A program made the position numbers and the translations under genes. A stretch of 64,000 nt of DNA from assembly GCF_020616555.1 (NCBI RefSeq), contig NZ_CP085173.1, positions 5,596,001 to 5,660,000 on the forward strand. Direction: 5' to 3'. This stretch comes from Streptomyces longhuiensis. Lineage in GTDB: Bacteria > Actinomycetota > Actinomycetes > Streptomycetales > Streptomycetaceae. Below, in pieces: positions 46,801 through 54,868 of this stretch. Each line of letters opens with the position of its first letter. Position 1 is the first letter of the stretch. Under the pieces are notes generated by a model. The model made no database searches. It was not told where the DNA came from and saw nothing but the letters and a program-made list of their open reading frames with translations.

Positions 46801-48650
46801 ACGGCCTCGTACCGTTCGACGCCGTCACCCTCGCCCGGTGCGCCGCCGCCGTCGGGGAGCACGAACTCGCCGACAGGCTGTGGCGGCACGCCCTGAACGC
46901 CGATGCCGACGGGGACACGGCCGCCGCCGAGTACGGGAAGTACCTGTGCCACCGTGCGGTGGCCGCCAAGGCGGACGGTGACCCCGCACGGGCCCTGGAC
47001 CTCCTGGGCCGGGCCGCCGGTCATCTCCCTGGGGAGCACGCCGCCCACCGGCACCGCGCCGACCTGGAGCGCAACGACCGCTCCGACGCCCTCCTCAGTC
47101 ACCTCTTCCCGGACGCGGCCCCGTCCTGGGAACGCCCAGGCAGGCTCCCGGCCGTGGAAGACGCGATGGCCGAGCACCCGGTGTGGCAGGCGCTCGGGGC
47201 GGACCGAGCGGGCGTCATAGAGAGGGAGTTGACGCGGTTCTTCGCGCGCAGGGCCGCCCGTAACGACATCCCCGTACTGCACTCGATGGCCGTGGTCTAC
47301 CGCGAAGAGGCCCTAGCGCGGCTGACCCGCACGGGAGCCGCCGACGAGGACCTGGTCACCGCGACCGTCCTGTGGGTCCTGCTGCTGTGCCACCCGGGAT
47401 TCTGGGAGGCGTTCGCCGACCGCTCGGGGGCCGACGGCACGGGAAGCCCCGGCGCCGACGCGGCGACCGGCGCCGACGCCGAGTATCTGCGCACCTCCCT
47501 GACCGACGAACTCCTGACCCTGCACCGCAGCCACGGCGCGCGGGCCCTCGCCGAGCACCGCGAGGACCAGGCCCGCCTCCATCTGAACTGTCTGACCGCC
47601 CTGCGCCAGGGCACCCATGTCACCCGCACCCTGCTGGCCGAGGGGCCCCTGGCCGGGGTGCTGCCGGGCGTCGACGAGGACCTCTTCGCCGCCGTCTCGG
47701 ACCGCGCGGGCGCCCTGCTCGACGACTGGTCCACCGACCTGGTGCGCGCGGCCGAGAAGCGCGTCGACGACCCCGAGCGGGTCCGCGCCCTGCCGGACGG
47801 CATCGACAAGGACTACGAAGAGGGCATCAGCGGCCTGGCGAACGCCGTCGACCACGGCTTCGCACCCAGGAACGTCCTGTGCACCGTCGTCGCCTGGCAC
47901 AACGAGTGGCAGAACTGCCTTTACCAGATGGGCGACCGGGACCACATGCGCACGGTCGTGACCCAGGCCGTGCGGTACGCGGAACTGCTCGCCCAGGGCG
48001 CGGTGAAGGGACGCCCGCACCTGCGCGAGAACCAGCTGCTCGCCGCCCACTACGTGGACCGCGGCCTCCTCGACCGGGACACCGGCAAGGCCATCGCGTA
48101 CTTCGAACTGGCCATGGAGTGGAACCCGGCCAACACCAACGCGCCGCAACTCCTGGAGCAGTACCGCCAGGACGCCCTGTTCAGCGCCGCCCTCGAACAC
48201 ATCAAGGCGCGCCGCTACCCGAAGGCCCTCGCCGAACTCGACCGCGTCCCGAGGACCGACGCGACCGGGAAGACCCTGGACCGGCTCCGCACCAGCACCC
48301 TGATCAACCACGGCTACGTCCTGCTGGAGGCCGAGCGGCTCGACGAGGCGGAGCGCTCGGTGCGCGACGCGGAACGCGTCGCGGCCGCCGGCGACGACCC
48401 CAAGATGCGCGAAGAGGCCGCCAAGGCGCTGCGCGCGGTGGCGACCGGGATGAACAACCGCGCGGTGGCCATGAGCAACGCCGCGCTCAGCAACCTCGAA
48501 CGCTCCGTCCGCATCGGCCCGAACGCCGTGGAGGGTGAACTGCGGGCGGCCGTCGACCTGTTGCGGCGGGCGGAGCGGATCGCCCCGGAAGCCGCCACCC
48601 GGGACAACATCACCCGTATCGAAGACCTCCTGCGAAGGCTGCGCCCATGA
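43863..48650 (+). CDS. 1595-residue alpha-helical repeat protein (TPR-like scaffold), function unknown
   Basis: This very large, soluble protein has no catalytic motif that can be recognised. It is rich in Ala, Leu, Arg and Asp and shows repeated helix pairs of TPR or SEL1 type, for example GEALRGLVAARLHSGAYAEAL, GYHAAWAQLLCGEHEAAGRR and, near the C-terminus, AIAYFELAMEWNPANTNAPQL and ALAELDRVPRTDATG. A short low-complexity stretch (Ala/Thr/Asp, about 46185-46245) and a second acidic Gly-rich one (about 46350-46455) separate segments. It starts at GTG 43863, three bases after the kinase stop, and overlaps the J-like gene by ATGA. A scaffold or sensor binding the chaperones and kinase is plausible but inferred. 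Confidence 0.85.
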   Translation: MEPQRSLRKGLSRRGRLENAWASALADADPRAGLVSLRVVLTGIEEYQDRTADLWPSFQQSFLGPRFLPLVEAADLDRLAQVGERMAAEGRIGLHQSWVPLADAAVARSDAGDRDFAVSLYTRLYRSAFVHEESRSIAATALARLGADQDDQLAVYVDIFRRYATVPPEVRQMTGRLLGAGFADETGRVERAYAFATQVSAAGLRLAGLDRTLGLGALLLHRATADAADHFTRACTADPTDGEALRGLVAARLHSGAYAEALTAVRGREAALTPRGAELTDLCRMLEWLELDPGRDGPPGPATPAPLTAVRLATIGDGGDSRPWGRYAQGRAQLLEGHADLAAKNLVVVADEFPDRTDLGYHAAWAQLLCGEHEAAGRRCRALLAVGDARAWPLGCLLADADPGHRATDEERTVMKGAAHAFTAVVTARLRLAGGQEPGVDLAWDPLGAEGATVPELLEALRTLLGVEVAGGRRNAVAHLTALSLFGRLPLPEQLLWRGLSALPEDRDRAHSLLEQARGQGHDRATLVLAVTELNAGHPDRAADLLDGVRGPKAELVRARAELALGRAADAGRRLDRLPTPRARYESGVLALREATALWAGGETDRAVQRAGWAAARLIDAQVTGPGALPAVPADAGRLARAARLLAERAARPADGTGAAPWRIVRHHPRTAWLLGLGQLLVEPRGAEPVLVEALVGWAGEADGPTAADVGDARAVEVLAMALGRACLLGEDRTVQSELAGALGVLAEAWPLPVVAREARRAASLAGPHDETAKDTDATATATANADADTDAAAEVRGDPLLALPLAAAALKAGDRADAVRLLRAVGDALDGGGEGDVQDGGAEGPEGDVQDQGAGGADGTGTEEAHRAAAQVVAFLAQALEGKPPAELPSVGGDPALPAPLLVVQAAGHLPAQRAKAAEALTLALRDHDLTGLVDVAATLPALCARVARARRRDGRAQALGEVVRRLADRLTGDSPEADGLVPFDAVTLARCAAAVGEHELADRLWRHALNADADGDTAAAEYGKYLCHRAVAAKADGDPARALDLLGRAAGHLPGEHAAHRHRADLERNDRSDALLSHLFPDAAPSWERPGRLPAVEDAMAEHPVWQALGADRAGVIERELTRFFARRAARNDIPVLHSMAVVYREEALARLTRTGAADEDLVTATVLWVLLLCHPGFWEAFADRSGADGTGSPGADAATGADAEYLRTSLTDELLTLHRSHGARALAEHREDQARLHLNCLTALRQGTHVTRTLLAEGPLAGVLPGVDEDLFAAVSDRAGALLDDWSTDLVRAAEKRVDDPERVRALPDGIDKDYEEGISGLANAVDHGFAPRNVLCTVVAWHNEWQNCLYQMGDRDHMRTVVTQAVRYAELLAQGAVKGRPHLRENQLLAAHYVDRGLLDRDTGKAIAYFELAMEWNPANTNAPQLLEQYRQDALFSAALEHIKARRYPKALAELDRVPRTDATGKTLDRLRTSTLINHGYVLLEAERLDEAERSVRDAERVAAAGDDPKMREEAAKALRAVATGMNNRAVAMSNAALSNLERSVRIGPNAVEGELRAAVDLLRRAERIAPEAATRDNITRIEDLLRRLRP

Positions 48651-49108
48651 CGACACTGCCGTCGGCGAACCGTCGGCCCAACCCCTTCCACGTACTCGGA
48701 CTCCCCGTCGACGCCATCGAGGCGCACATCGTGGAACGCGCCGAGGAAGGCATCCAGACCGCGTCCACCGCCCAGGACCGCGACCTCTACGACTGGGCGA
48801 TGCGGGAACTGATCCGCAACCCGAGGGCCCGGCTGCGGTACGAGGTGACCGAGCCGCCGGGCACCGACTACCGCGACCGCCGGTGGGACGCGTTCGCCCG
48901 CACTCACCGCACCTACCCGGCCGACCTCGGGGGCCAGAACCTGCGGCCCGAGGACTTCGACCTGCCGGAGGCGCTGCGCCGCACCGCCCGCGCCCTCGCG
49001 GCGGCGCCCGTGGCGGGGGCGGACGACGCCCTGCGTACGGCTCCTGCGGCAGCCCGTGCCCAGGACGAGGAACCGGAACTGGAGGTGCGCGATGTCCTCT
49101 TCGGATGA
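48647..49108 (+). CDS. J-domain-like protein without HPD
   Basis: The 153-residue protein begins with NPFHVLGLPVDAIEAHIVERAEE, which resembles the first helix of J domains (NPYxVLGV), and continues to LIRNPRARLRYEV, which resembles the end of a J domain (LxDPxxRxxYD). The HPD loop that stimulates Hsp70 ATPase is absent. The C-terminal half is unassigned. It starts at ATG 48647 in an ATGA overlap, lies two genes before an Hsp70 gene and directly before a GrpE-like gene. It is best read as a degenerate co-chaperone; the assignment is by pattern and position. Confidence 0.6.
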   Translation: MTTLPSANRRPNPFHVLGLPVDAIEAHIVERAEEGIQTASTAQDRDLYDWAMRELIRNPRARLRYEVTEPPGTDYRDRRWDAFARTHRTYPADLGGQNLRPEDFDLPEALRRTARALAAAPVAGADDALRTAPAAARAQDEEPELEVRDVLFG

Positions 49109-49763
49109 GCCCGACGCCGTGCGGCCCGGGTGGGAGAACTTCGCCGAGCGCCCCGTCCCCGAGGTCCACGGCGCGACCACCGCACCGGAGGCCGAGCTGG
49201 CCGGCGTACTGCAGCGCCGCCACGAGGAGCTGGCCGCCGCCCGCGGCGCCTCCGCCTCGGCCGCGACGCGCGTGCACGCCACGCTCTTCGAACTGGCCAT
49301 GCTCATCGGCACGCTGGAGCAGCAGGTCAACAGGGCGGGGGATCCGCGCGAGGCCGTGGACGAGAAGCTCCGGCACCGTGAGCTGAAGAACGTGAAGGAC
49401 CGGATGCTCGACGTGCTGCGCGGCGCCGGCGTGGAGGTGCGCGACCCGAAGGGCCTGACCGCCGACGAGGTCCTGGACTGGGCGGACCCCGTGCACTGGC
49501 TGCAGAGCCCGGAGTTCGACGCCGAGGTCGTGGCCGAGACGAACGAGTACGCGGTCTTCCACGACGGCGCCGTGGTGCGCTTCGCCCAGGTCGTCATGGG
49601 CGCCCCCGCCCCCGCCCCGGCCCCCGCCCCCGCCTCCAAGCCCGAGCCGAAGCCCGAGCCCGAGGCACCCCCCGAGCCGGATCCCCGGGTGAAGCCGGTG
49701 AAGCCCGAGCCCGACGCCGAGATGCCGCCGCCGGGACAGACACCTGCACCCACGGACACCTGA
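49092..49763 (+). CDS. GrpE-like nucleotide exchange factor
   Basis: The 223-residue protein starts at ATG 49092 after GGAGGTGCGC, overlapping the J-like gene by 17 bp. An N-terminal helical part (LQRRHEELAAARGASASAATR) could form the GrpE coiled coil. EVVAETNEYAVFHDGAVVRFAQVVMG matches the end of the GrpE beta domain, which binds the Hsp70 ATPase. A Pro/Glu/Lys-rich tail (PAPAPAPAPASKPEPKPEPE) follows. GrpE exchanges ADP on Hsp70. Sequence support is moderate; the position just before Hsp70 supports it. Confidence 0.6.
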   Translation: MSSSDEPDAVRPGWENFAERPVPEVHGATTAPEAELAGVLQRRHEELAAARGASASAATRVHATLFELAMLIGTLEQQVNRAGDPREAVDEKLRHRELKNVKDRMLDVLRGAGVEVRDPKGLTADEVLDWADPVHWLQSPEFDAEVVAETNEYAVFHDGAVVRFAQVVMGAPAPAPAPAPASKPEPKPEPEAPPEPDPRVKPVKPEPDAEMPPPGQTPAPTDT

Positions 49764-49795
49764 ACGAGCAGGCCAAGAAGGAGCGGTCACCCCAC

Positions 49796-52423
49796 ATGAG
49801 CCAGCAGATCGTCAGCAAGGCCGTAGGCATCGACCTCGGCACGACCAACAGCGCCGTAGCCGTGATGAACCCCTCCGACAGCGACATCGTGATCCACCGC
49901 GATCCGGTCTCGAAGTCGTACACGACACCCAGCTGCGTCTGGCGCAGCCCGGCCGGCGGTGAACTGGTCGTGGGCCGGAAGGCGTTCGCCCGCAAGGGCA
50001 GCACCCCGGAGCCGGTCACCTCGGTGAAACGCCTGATGGGCAGCCGTACGACCGTCGACCTGGCCGGCGAGGAGTACACCCCGGCGCAGGTCTCGGCCGC
50101 GATCCTGGCCGAGATGAAGCGCCGGATCGAGACGGACGTGGCGGCGTTCGACAGCCCGGACGTCCGCTGGATCGTCGACCGGGCCGTGGTGACGGTGCCG
50201 GCCTACTTCGACCAGCCGCAGATCGACGCGACCCGCAAGGCCGCCGAGCAGGCCGGTCTCGAAGTCCTCGGCCTGCTCCACGAGCCGACCGCCGCCGCCA
50301 GCCACTACTGCTGGCGCACCACCACCCGTAACGGCACCTTCCTCGTGTACGACCTCGGCGGCGGCACCTTCGACGTCAGCGTCCTGCGCTGCACGGAGGG
50401 CACCTTCGAGGTGCTCGGCATCAGCGGCAACAACCGCCTGGGCGGCGACGACATCGACGAGGCCTTCGCCCGGCACCTCCAGAAGATGCTCCAGGCGGAC
50501 GGCTACGCCCTCGACCTCGACCCCGAGAACGACCCCGAGGACCGGCTCCGCTTCAGTCAGCTGAAGATCCTCGCGGAGGGCGCGAAGAAGGCGCTCACGG
50601 ACCAGCCCGACTACATGCTCCGCGACACCGGGCGCCTCACCGACCAGGAGAAGCGGCCGGTCGTCATCGACGCGCTCCTGGAGCGGCCCGAACTGGACGA
50701 CATCGCCCGCCCGTTGATCGAGCGGACCTTCGCCTACTGCGACGAGGCCCTGCGCCGCGCAGGCGAGCGGGCCGGCATCACGCTCGCGGACGTCGACCAC
50801 ATCATCCTGGCGGGCGGCTCGACCCATATGCCGCTGGTCAGGGAGATGGTGACGCAGGAACTCTGCGCGAACCCCGCGCCCGGCTCCGCCCGCCAGGTCC
50901 GCGCGGCCTGCGAGGCGCCGGTCGTCGAGCACGCCGACACGGCCGTCGCGCTGGGCGCCGCGGTGCGCGCCGCGGCCGTCGGCGGCCTCGCCGTCTACGA
51001 CGAGGCCCGCACCGTACGCGTCTCCTTCCACGGCTTCGCCGCCACGGGTTCCGCGGCCACCCATGTCGGGGGCACGGTCCAGGCGCTGGCCGAGGGCCTC
51101 GACCTCTCCGGCGGCCGTGTCCACCTCACCACCACCGGCTTCGAGGACGAGGCGGACCTCTCCGAGGAGGGCGCCTTCGCCTTCACCCAGGTCCCGGTGC
51201 AGCCGGACGCGGAGAGCCTGCTCACCTTCGAGGTGTACGACGCCGAGGGCGACGTGGTCGCCACGGCCGGCCGCGCGCTCGCCCACAGCGCGCGGCCCGG
51301 CGGCGGCGGGGGAGGGGCGGCCATCACGGCCAAGTCGGTCCTCCTGGAGGTGGACCTGGGCGACGGGCGCACCGGCCGCCGCGAACTGATCCCGGCCATG
51401 CAGCAGCTGCCCTTCGAGGCCGACTTCGACTTCGGGCACCCCGGCCGGGAGCAGGTCGAGCTGCGGCTGTTCCAGCAGGCCGTACCGATCCAGGTGATCA
51501 AGGTCGTGGTTCCCTCGTCGACGCCGCGGGGGACGGCGATCCGGATGAACGTGGCCATGCAGGAGGACGCGTCCATCACCGTCCGCGGCTCGATCGGCGA
51601 GGACACCACCTTCGACGCCCTGCTCGAAGTGCCGGTGGACCCGCCGATGCCCGACGCGTCGGTGGTCGAGGAGCTCTACCACCGCTTCGAGGAGAACGTC
51701 GGCTATCTCGCGACGGGCCCGCAGACCGTGGTCCGCGCCAAGTGGACCAAGGCCCGCCGCGCGTTCGAGGAGGCCCGCGACCGGGGCGACGTGGCGGCGG
51801 CGGTGCACGAGTTCCGCGAGCTGGAGGAGATCGTGGCCGTCCTGGGTGAGGCCGACCAGGAACTCCAGCCGCCCAAGCGGGAGTTCGACGCCCTGGTCGA
51901 CGACTGCCTGCGGCTGCACGCCCATCTCTCCGAGTCGGGACCGGCGGGCGACAAGCCGTTCGACGGCCCCGAGGTGATCCGCGCGATCGAGGCCCAGCGC
52001 GCCGAGGGTGAACGCGCCCACGCCGCCGGTGACCAGCGCAGGTACGGCGAGGCGATCGCCCAGCTCCAGGGCCACTTCACCTATCTGAGGGGCCTGCTGC
52101 GCTCCTCCTCGGGCGGGGAGCTCTCCCCGCAGGAGCGCGCCGAGGGCCTGCTGCGCTTCGGGTTCCAGCAGGCGGAGGAGCTGAGCCGGGTCGCCGTGGC
52201 CACCGGCAGAACCTCGGAGGAACGCGACCTGACCGACGTGCGGAACAGGCTGGAGCAGCTCGTGCCCCTCCTCGCCACGAACCCGGAGCAGGCGGGCCAG
52301 GAGGCGGGCAAGCTGGTCGCACGGCTGCGCCAGTTGGCCCAGATCCTGCTCACCGAACGGGCCGAGGCCGTCGGCATCCCGGTCGACAGCCCCGGGAACC
52401 GGTCCGCAGGGGGGAACTGGTGA
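49796..52423 (+). CDS. Hsp70-family chaperone with extended C-terminus
   Basis: The 875-residue protein is much longer than DnaK (about 620). The ATPase domain is complete: AVGIDLGTTNSAVAV, VPAYFDQPQIDATRKAAEQAGL, LHEPTAAAS, YDLGGGTFDVSVL and LAGGSTHMPLVREMV, up to about residue 400. The middle (about 400-620) is beta-rich and not clearly a DnaK substrate domain. The C-terminal third is helical (RFEENVGYLATGPQTVVRAKWTKARRAFEEA). It starts at ATG 49796 with AAGGAG upstream and overlaps the zinc-ribbon gene by GTGA. With the J-like and GrpE-like genes it makes a dedicated Hsp70 set, separate from the housekeeping dnaK operon. Confidence 0.92.
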   Translation: MSQQIVSKAVGIDLGTTNSAVAVMNPSDSDIVIHRDPVSKSYTTPSCVWRSPAGGELVVGRKAFARKGSTPEPVTSVKRLMGSRTTVDLAGEEYTPAQVSAAILAEMKRRIETDVAAFDSPDVRWIVDRAVVTVPAYFDQPQIDATRKAAEQAGLEVLGLLHEPTAAASHYCWRTTTRNGTFLVYDLGGGTFDVSVLRCTEGTFEVLGISGNNRLGGDDIDEAFARHLQKMLQADGYALDLDPENDPEDRLRFSQLKILAEGAKKALTDQPDYMLRDTGRLTDQEKRPVVIDALLERPELDDIARPLIERTFAYCDEALRRAGERAGITLADVDHIILAGGSTHMPLVREMVTQELCANPAPGSARQVRAACEAPVVEHADTAVALGAAVRAAAVGGLAVYDEARTVRVSFHGFAATGSAATHVGGTVQALAEGLDLSGGRVHLTTTGFEDEADLSEEGAFAFTQVPVQPDAESLLTFEVYDAEGDVVATAGRALAHSARPGGGGGGAAITAKSVLLEVDLGDGRTGRRELIPAMQQLPFEADFDFGHPGREQVELRLFQQAVPIQVIKVVVPSSTPRGTAIRMNVAMQEDASITVRGSIGEDTTFDALLEVPVDPPMPDASVVEELYHRFEENVGYLATGPQTVVRAKWTKARRAFEEARDRGDVAAAVHEFRELEEIVAVLGEADQELQPPKREFDALVDDCLRLHAHLSESGPAGDKPFDGPEVIRAIEAQRAEGERAHAAGDQRRYGEAIAQLQGHFTYLRGLLRSSSGGELSPQERAEGLLRFGFQQAEELSRVAVATGRTSEERDLTDVRNRLEQLVPLLATNPEQAGQEAGKLVARLRQLAQILLTERAEAVGIPVDSPGNRSAGGNW

Positions 52424-52917
52424 CGCCGGACCCGGGCCGGCTGGCCTGCCCCCTGCCGCGCTGCCGGGCCGTCAACAGCGCGACGGCGGAGACCTGTCAG
52501 TCCTGCGCGACCCCGCTGCGCGCGTGGGCGCGTCTGAGGGCCCACCCGGCGAAGCTCTTCAACGCGGGTCTTGAGGCGGCCAGGTCGGGCCGCACGGCCA
52601 CCGCGCGCGACCACTTCGCCGCCGTCGTCCACTGGTGCCCCGGTGACGCCGAGGCCCGCAGCGCCCTCGCGCTGGCCTGCCTCCTCCTGGACGACCCGGG
52701 GGAGGCCCGCGACCACTGGCACCAGGTCCTCACCCGCCGCCCGAACGACGCGACGGCGCTGAGGGGCCTGGCCCACCTGGACTCCCGGATCACGGAGAGT
52801 CCGGATCCCGCGCAGGCTTCGACGCCCCCGCAGAATCCGCAGAATCCGCAGAATCCGAAGCCGCCGAAGCCTCCGGAGAAGGAGCCTCCGGAGAAGAAGC
52901 CTGCAACGACTGAATGA
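52420..52917 (+). CDS. Zinc-ribbon/TPR protein
   Basis: The 165-residue protein starts at GTG 52420 inside the Hsp70 stop. The N-terminus has four cysteines (LACPLPRCRAVNSATAETCQSCATPL) suited to a zinc ribbon, followed by two or three TPR-like helix pairs (GLEAARSGRTATARDHFAAVV; LACLLLDDPGEARDHWHQVL). The tail is Pro/Asn/Lys-rich with QNPQNPQNP and is encoded opposite the end of the CHAT gene, overlapping by 128 bp. It is the last gene of the chaperone-like operon. Its role is unknown; zinc ribbon plus TPR suggests an adaptor. Confidence 0.8.
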   Translation: MTPDPGRLACPLPRCRAVNSATAETCQSCATPLRAWARLRAHPAKLFNAGLEAARSGRTATARDHFAAVVHWCPGDAEARSALALACLLLDDPGEARDHWHQVLTRRPNDATALRGLAHLDSRITESPDPAQASTPPQNPQNPQNPKPPKPPEKEPPEKKPATTE

Positions 52918-54868
52918 CCAGCTCCGGCGCCACGCCCAGGCGCCGCAGCATCGTCCGCGCCGTGGAGTCCTCGTCGGTGAGCATCGCTATCAGCAGCGTC
53001 TGCTCGTCGACGGGCTCCTGCGCCCCCCGGCAGGCCTCCTGCACCTTGGACAACGTCCGCGAGGAGAACTCCCTCGGCTTGGGGTTCCCGAGCCCTGCCA
53101 GCTTCCGGAACGCGGCCGCGCCGTCCTCGCCCTGCGCGGCGAGCGCCCCGCGCAGCGCTTCGCTCCCGACGATCCCGAACGCGCGCAGCATCATGTACGT
53201 GCTGATCTTCTTGCGCTGCACCGAGGCGAGCAGCCGCGCGCACTGCACGGCGGCGGCCGCGCGCGGGTCGAGCGACCCGATGTCCACGCGTTCGTCGTCG
53301 CCGTGCGCCGGCGCCTCCGAGTGCGGCAGCAGCAGCCGCTCGGGTGCGACCCCGATGAGCTGCAACAGCTCGGCGCAGCTCCCGCCGCCCGTCGCGAGGA
53401 ACGCCAGCGAGATGTCGTCGACGCCGATGTCCCGCCCGGCCTCCTGGGCCCGCGCCTCGGCCCCGTCGAGGACCCGGGTCACGGTGCCGGACAGCCCGAT
53501 CCGCGGCCGGTGCCCGTTCACCGCCGTGAGCGACGCGCGGCTCGACCCGGCCTGGGTGCCGCTCCCGGGGGGCGTCTGCCCCTGGATCTCGCGCAGCACC
53601 TTGGCCAGCAGATCCATGCGCTGGGACCCGATCCGCGCGGCGGCCCGTTCCCATACCTCCTCGTCCTCCAGCAGGGCCATCAGGAGATCGACGGAGGTGA
53701 CCAGGCCGCGCACGGCGGCGAACTCCCGTGTCTTACGCAGGAGTTCGGCGGCCTCGGGGGTGAAATCGGGCCGCTCCGGCGCGGTGGGCGGCGGTGGGGC
53801 GGGCTCGGCCGCGGTGGAGATCCGCACCTCGGGATCCCCGTAGAGCACGAACGAGGCCCAGGCCCAGTCCGCCCGCTGCTCCAGATCGGCCCGCGCCTGC
53901 CGCATCGCGGCACCGGCCGTGATCTGCTCCTGGAGCTGGCCGTAGAAGGCCTCGGCGAAGCGCAGCGCGCTCGCGTCCCCGACCGGCGTCCGGGTACCCA
54001 CGACGGTCTTGGCCCCCATGACCATGAAGGACATGCAGGCGCTCATGGTCAGCGAGGCCTCGGCGAGCGCCCGCGAGGCCGGTTCGAGCGTGGGGTCGGC
54101 GGACGCGCAGCCGTTGATGAAGACGACGGGCGGCGCCCCGAGCCCGGCCAGCGGCTGGAGGGCGTCCATGTCGATCAGCTTCCGGTTGTGCACCATGAGC
54201 CCGGCGGCCCCGGCGACCCCGGACACATGCCCCGAGTAGTGGAAGAGGTCGTACGGCTCCTCGTCCTCGGCCAGCTCCTGGATCACCCGGACCAGGGTCG
54301 CGTCCCGCCCGATGAGGACGGTGCACGCGACGCCGTGCCCCTTCAGCCAGGCACTGATCCGCTCGGTCTCCTCACGGGCCGACGGCAGATCCCCCAGGGT
54401 GTCCCCGACGATCAGCGCCCGCCGCACCTGTGTGCACTCGCGCCCGCCCACCACCGGTCTGCTGACGACGGACCGCCGGCCGAGCTCGTGCACGAGGCCG
54501 AGGAAGCTCTCCCCGTCGTGCAGCAGCTCCCACGGCACCAGGGATTCGTTCGTGCTGACCAGGAGCGATCCCGTCGACTCCCTCAGCTGGCGCACCATCT
54601 CGCCCGAACCGGCGCGCGGGAAAAGCGAGTTGAAGAGGAGTCTGCCCTTCTGTCTGAGCACTCTGCCCAGCGTCGGATCGTCGTCACGGGCGTCCTTGAG
54701 CGCCTCGTCGATGTCCTTGCACAGGTCCTTGACCAGGTCCTGGCTGACATCGACGGCGTGTTCCTGCTCCAGCGGCCCCACCACGGACCCGCCACCGGAC
54801 TTCAGCCCGTACGCGTACTGGGTGCGCCCCGGACCGTGCGCCGAGGTGCGTACGTCGAGGGTGGTCAT
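52790..54868 (-). CDS. CHAT-domain protease with Clp-N-like repeats
   Basis: The 692-residue protein has a caspase-like CHAT peptidase domain in its N-terminal half: the catalytic His in DLFHYSGHVSG and Cys in VVFINGCASADPTLEPASRALAEA, with WELLHDGESFLGL earlier, as in other CHAT proteins. After about residue 370, several helical repeats (TSVDLLMALLEDEEVWERA; EQTLLIAMLTDEDSTARTMLRRLGV) resemble Clp N-domains, matching the repeats in the Clp-like ATPase across the way. A Ser/Ala/Asp tail ends it. It overlaps the small upstream gene by ATGA and converges on the chaperone operon. CHAT proteases act in regulated cleavage and in conflict systems. A direct link between the Clp-N-like repeats and the unfoldase is inferred. 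Confidence 0.87.
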   Translation of the reverse strand: MTTLDVRTSAHGPGRTQYAYGLKSGGGSVVGPLEQEHAVDVSQDLVKDLCKDIDEALKDARDDDPTLGRVLRQKGRLLFNSLFPRAGSGEMVRQLRESTGSLLVSTNESLVPWELLHDGESFLGLVHELGRRSVVSRPVVGGRECTQVRRALIVGDTLGDLPSAREETERISAWLKGHGVACTVLIGRDATLVRVIQELAEDEEPYDLFHYSGHVSGVAGAAGLMVHNRKLIDMDALQPLAGLGAPPVVFINGCASADPTLEPASRALAEASLTMSACMSFMVMGAKTVVGTRTPVGDASALRFAEAFYGQLQEQITAGAAMRQARADLEQRADWAWASFVLYGDPEVRISTAAEPAPPPPTAPERPDFTPEAAELLRKTREFAAVRGLVTSVDLLMALLEDEEVWERAAARIGSQRMDLLAKVLREIQGQTPPGSGTQAGSSRASLTAVNGHRPRIGLSGTVTRVLDGAEARAQEAGRDIGVDDISLAFLATGGGSCAELLQLIGVAPERLLLPHSEAPAHGDDERVDIGSLDPRAAAAVQCARLLASVQRKKISTYMMLRAFGIVGSEALRGALAAQGEDGAAAFRKLAGLGNPKPREFSSRTLSKVQEACRGAQEPVDEQTLLIAMLTDEDSTARTMLRRLGVAPELVIQSLQASSPEAPSPEASAASDSADSADSAGASKPARDPDSP

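Noticed and set aside
47313..49790. 825-codon minus-strand open frame opposite the giant repeat gene and co-chaperones
   Set aside because: It is a shadow frame. Overlap-coupled + strand genes explain the region, and the product has no plausible fold.
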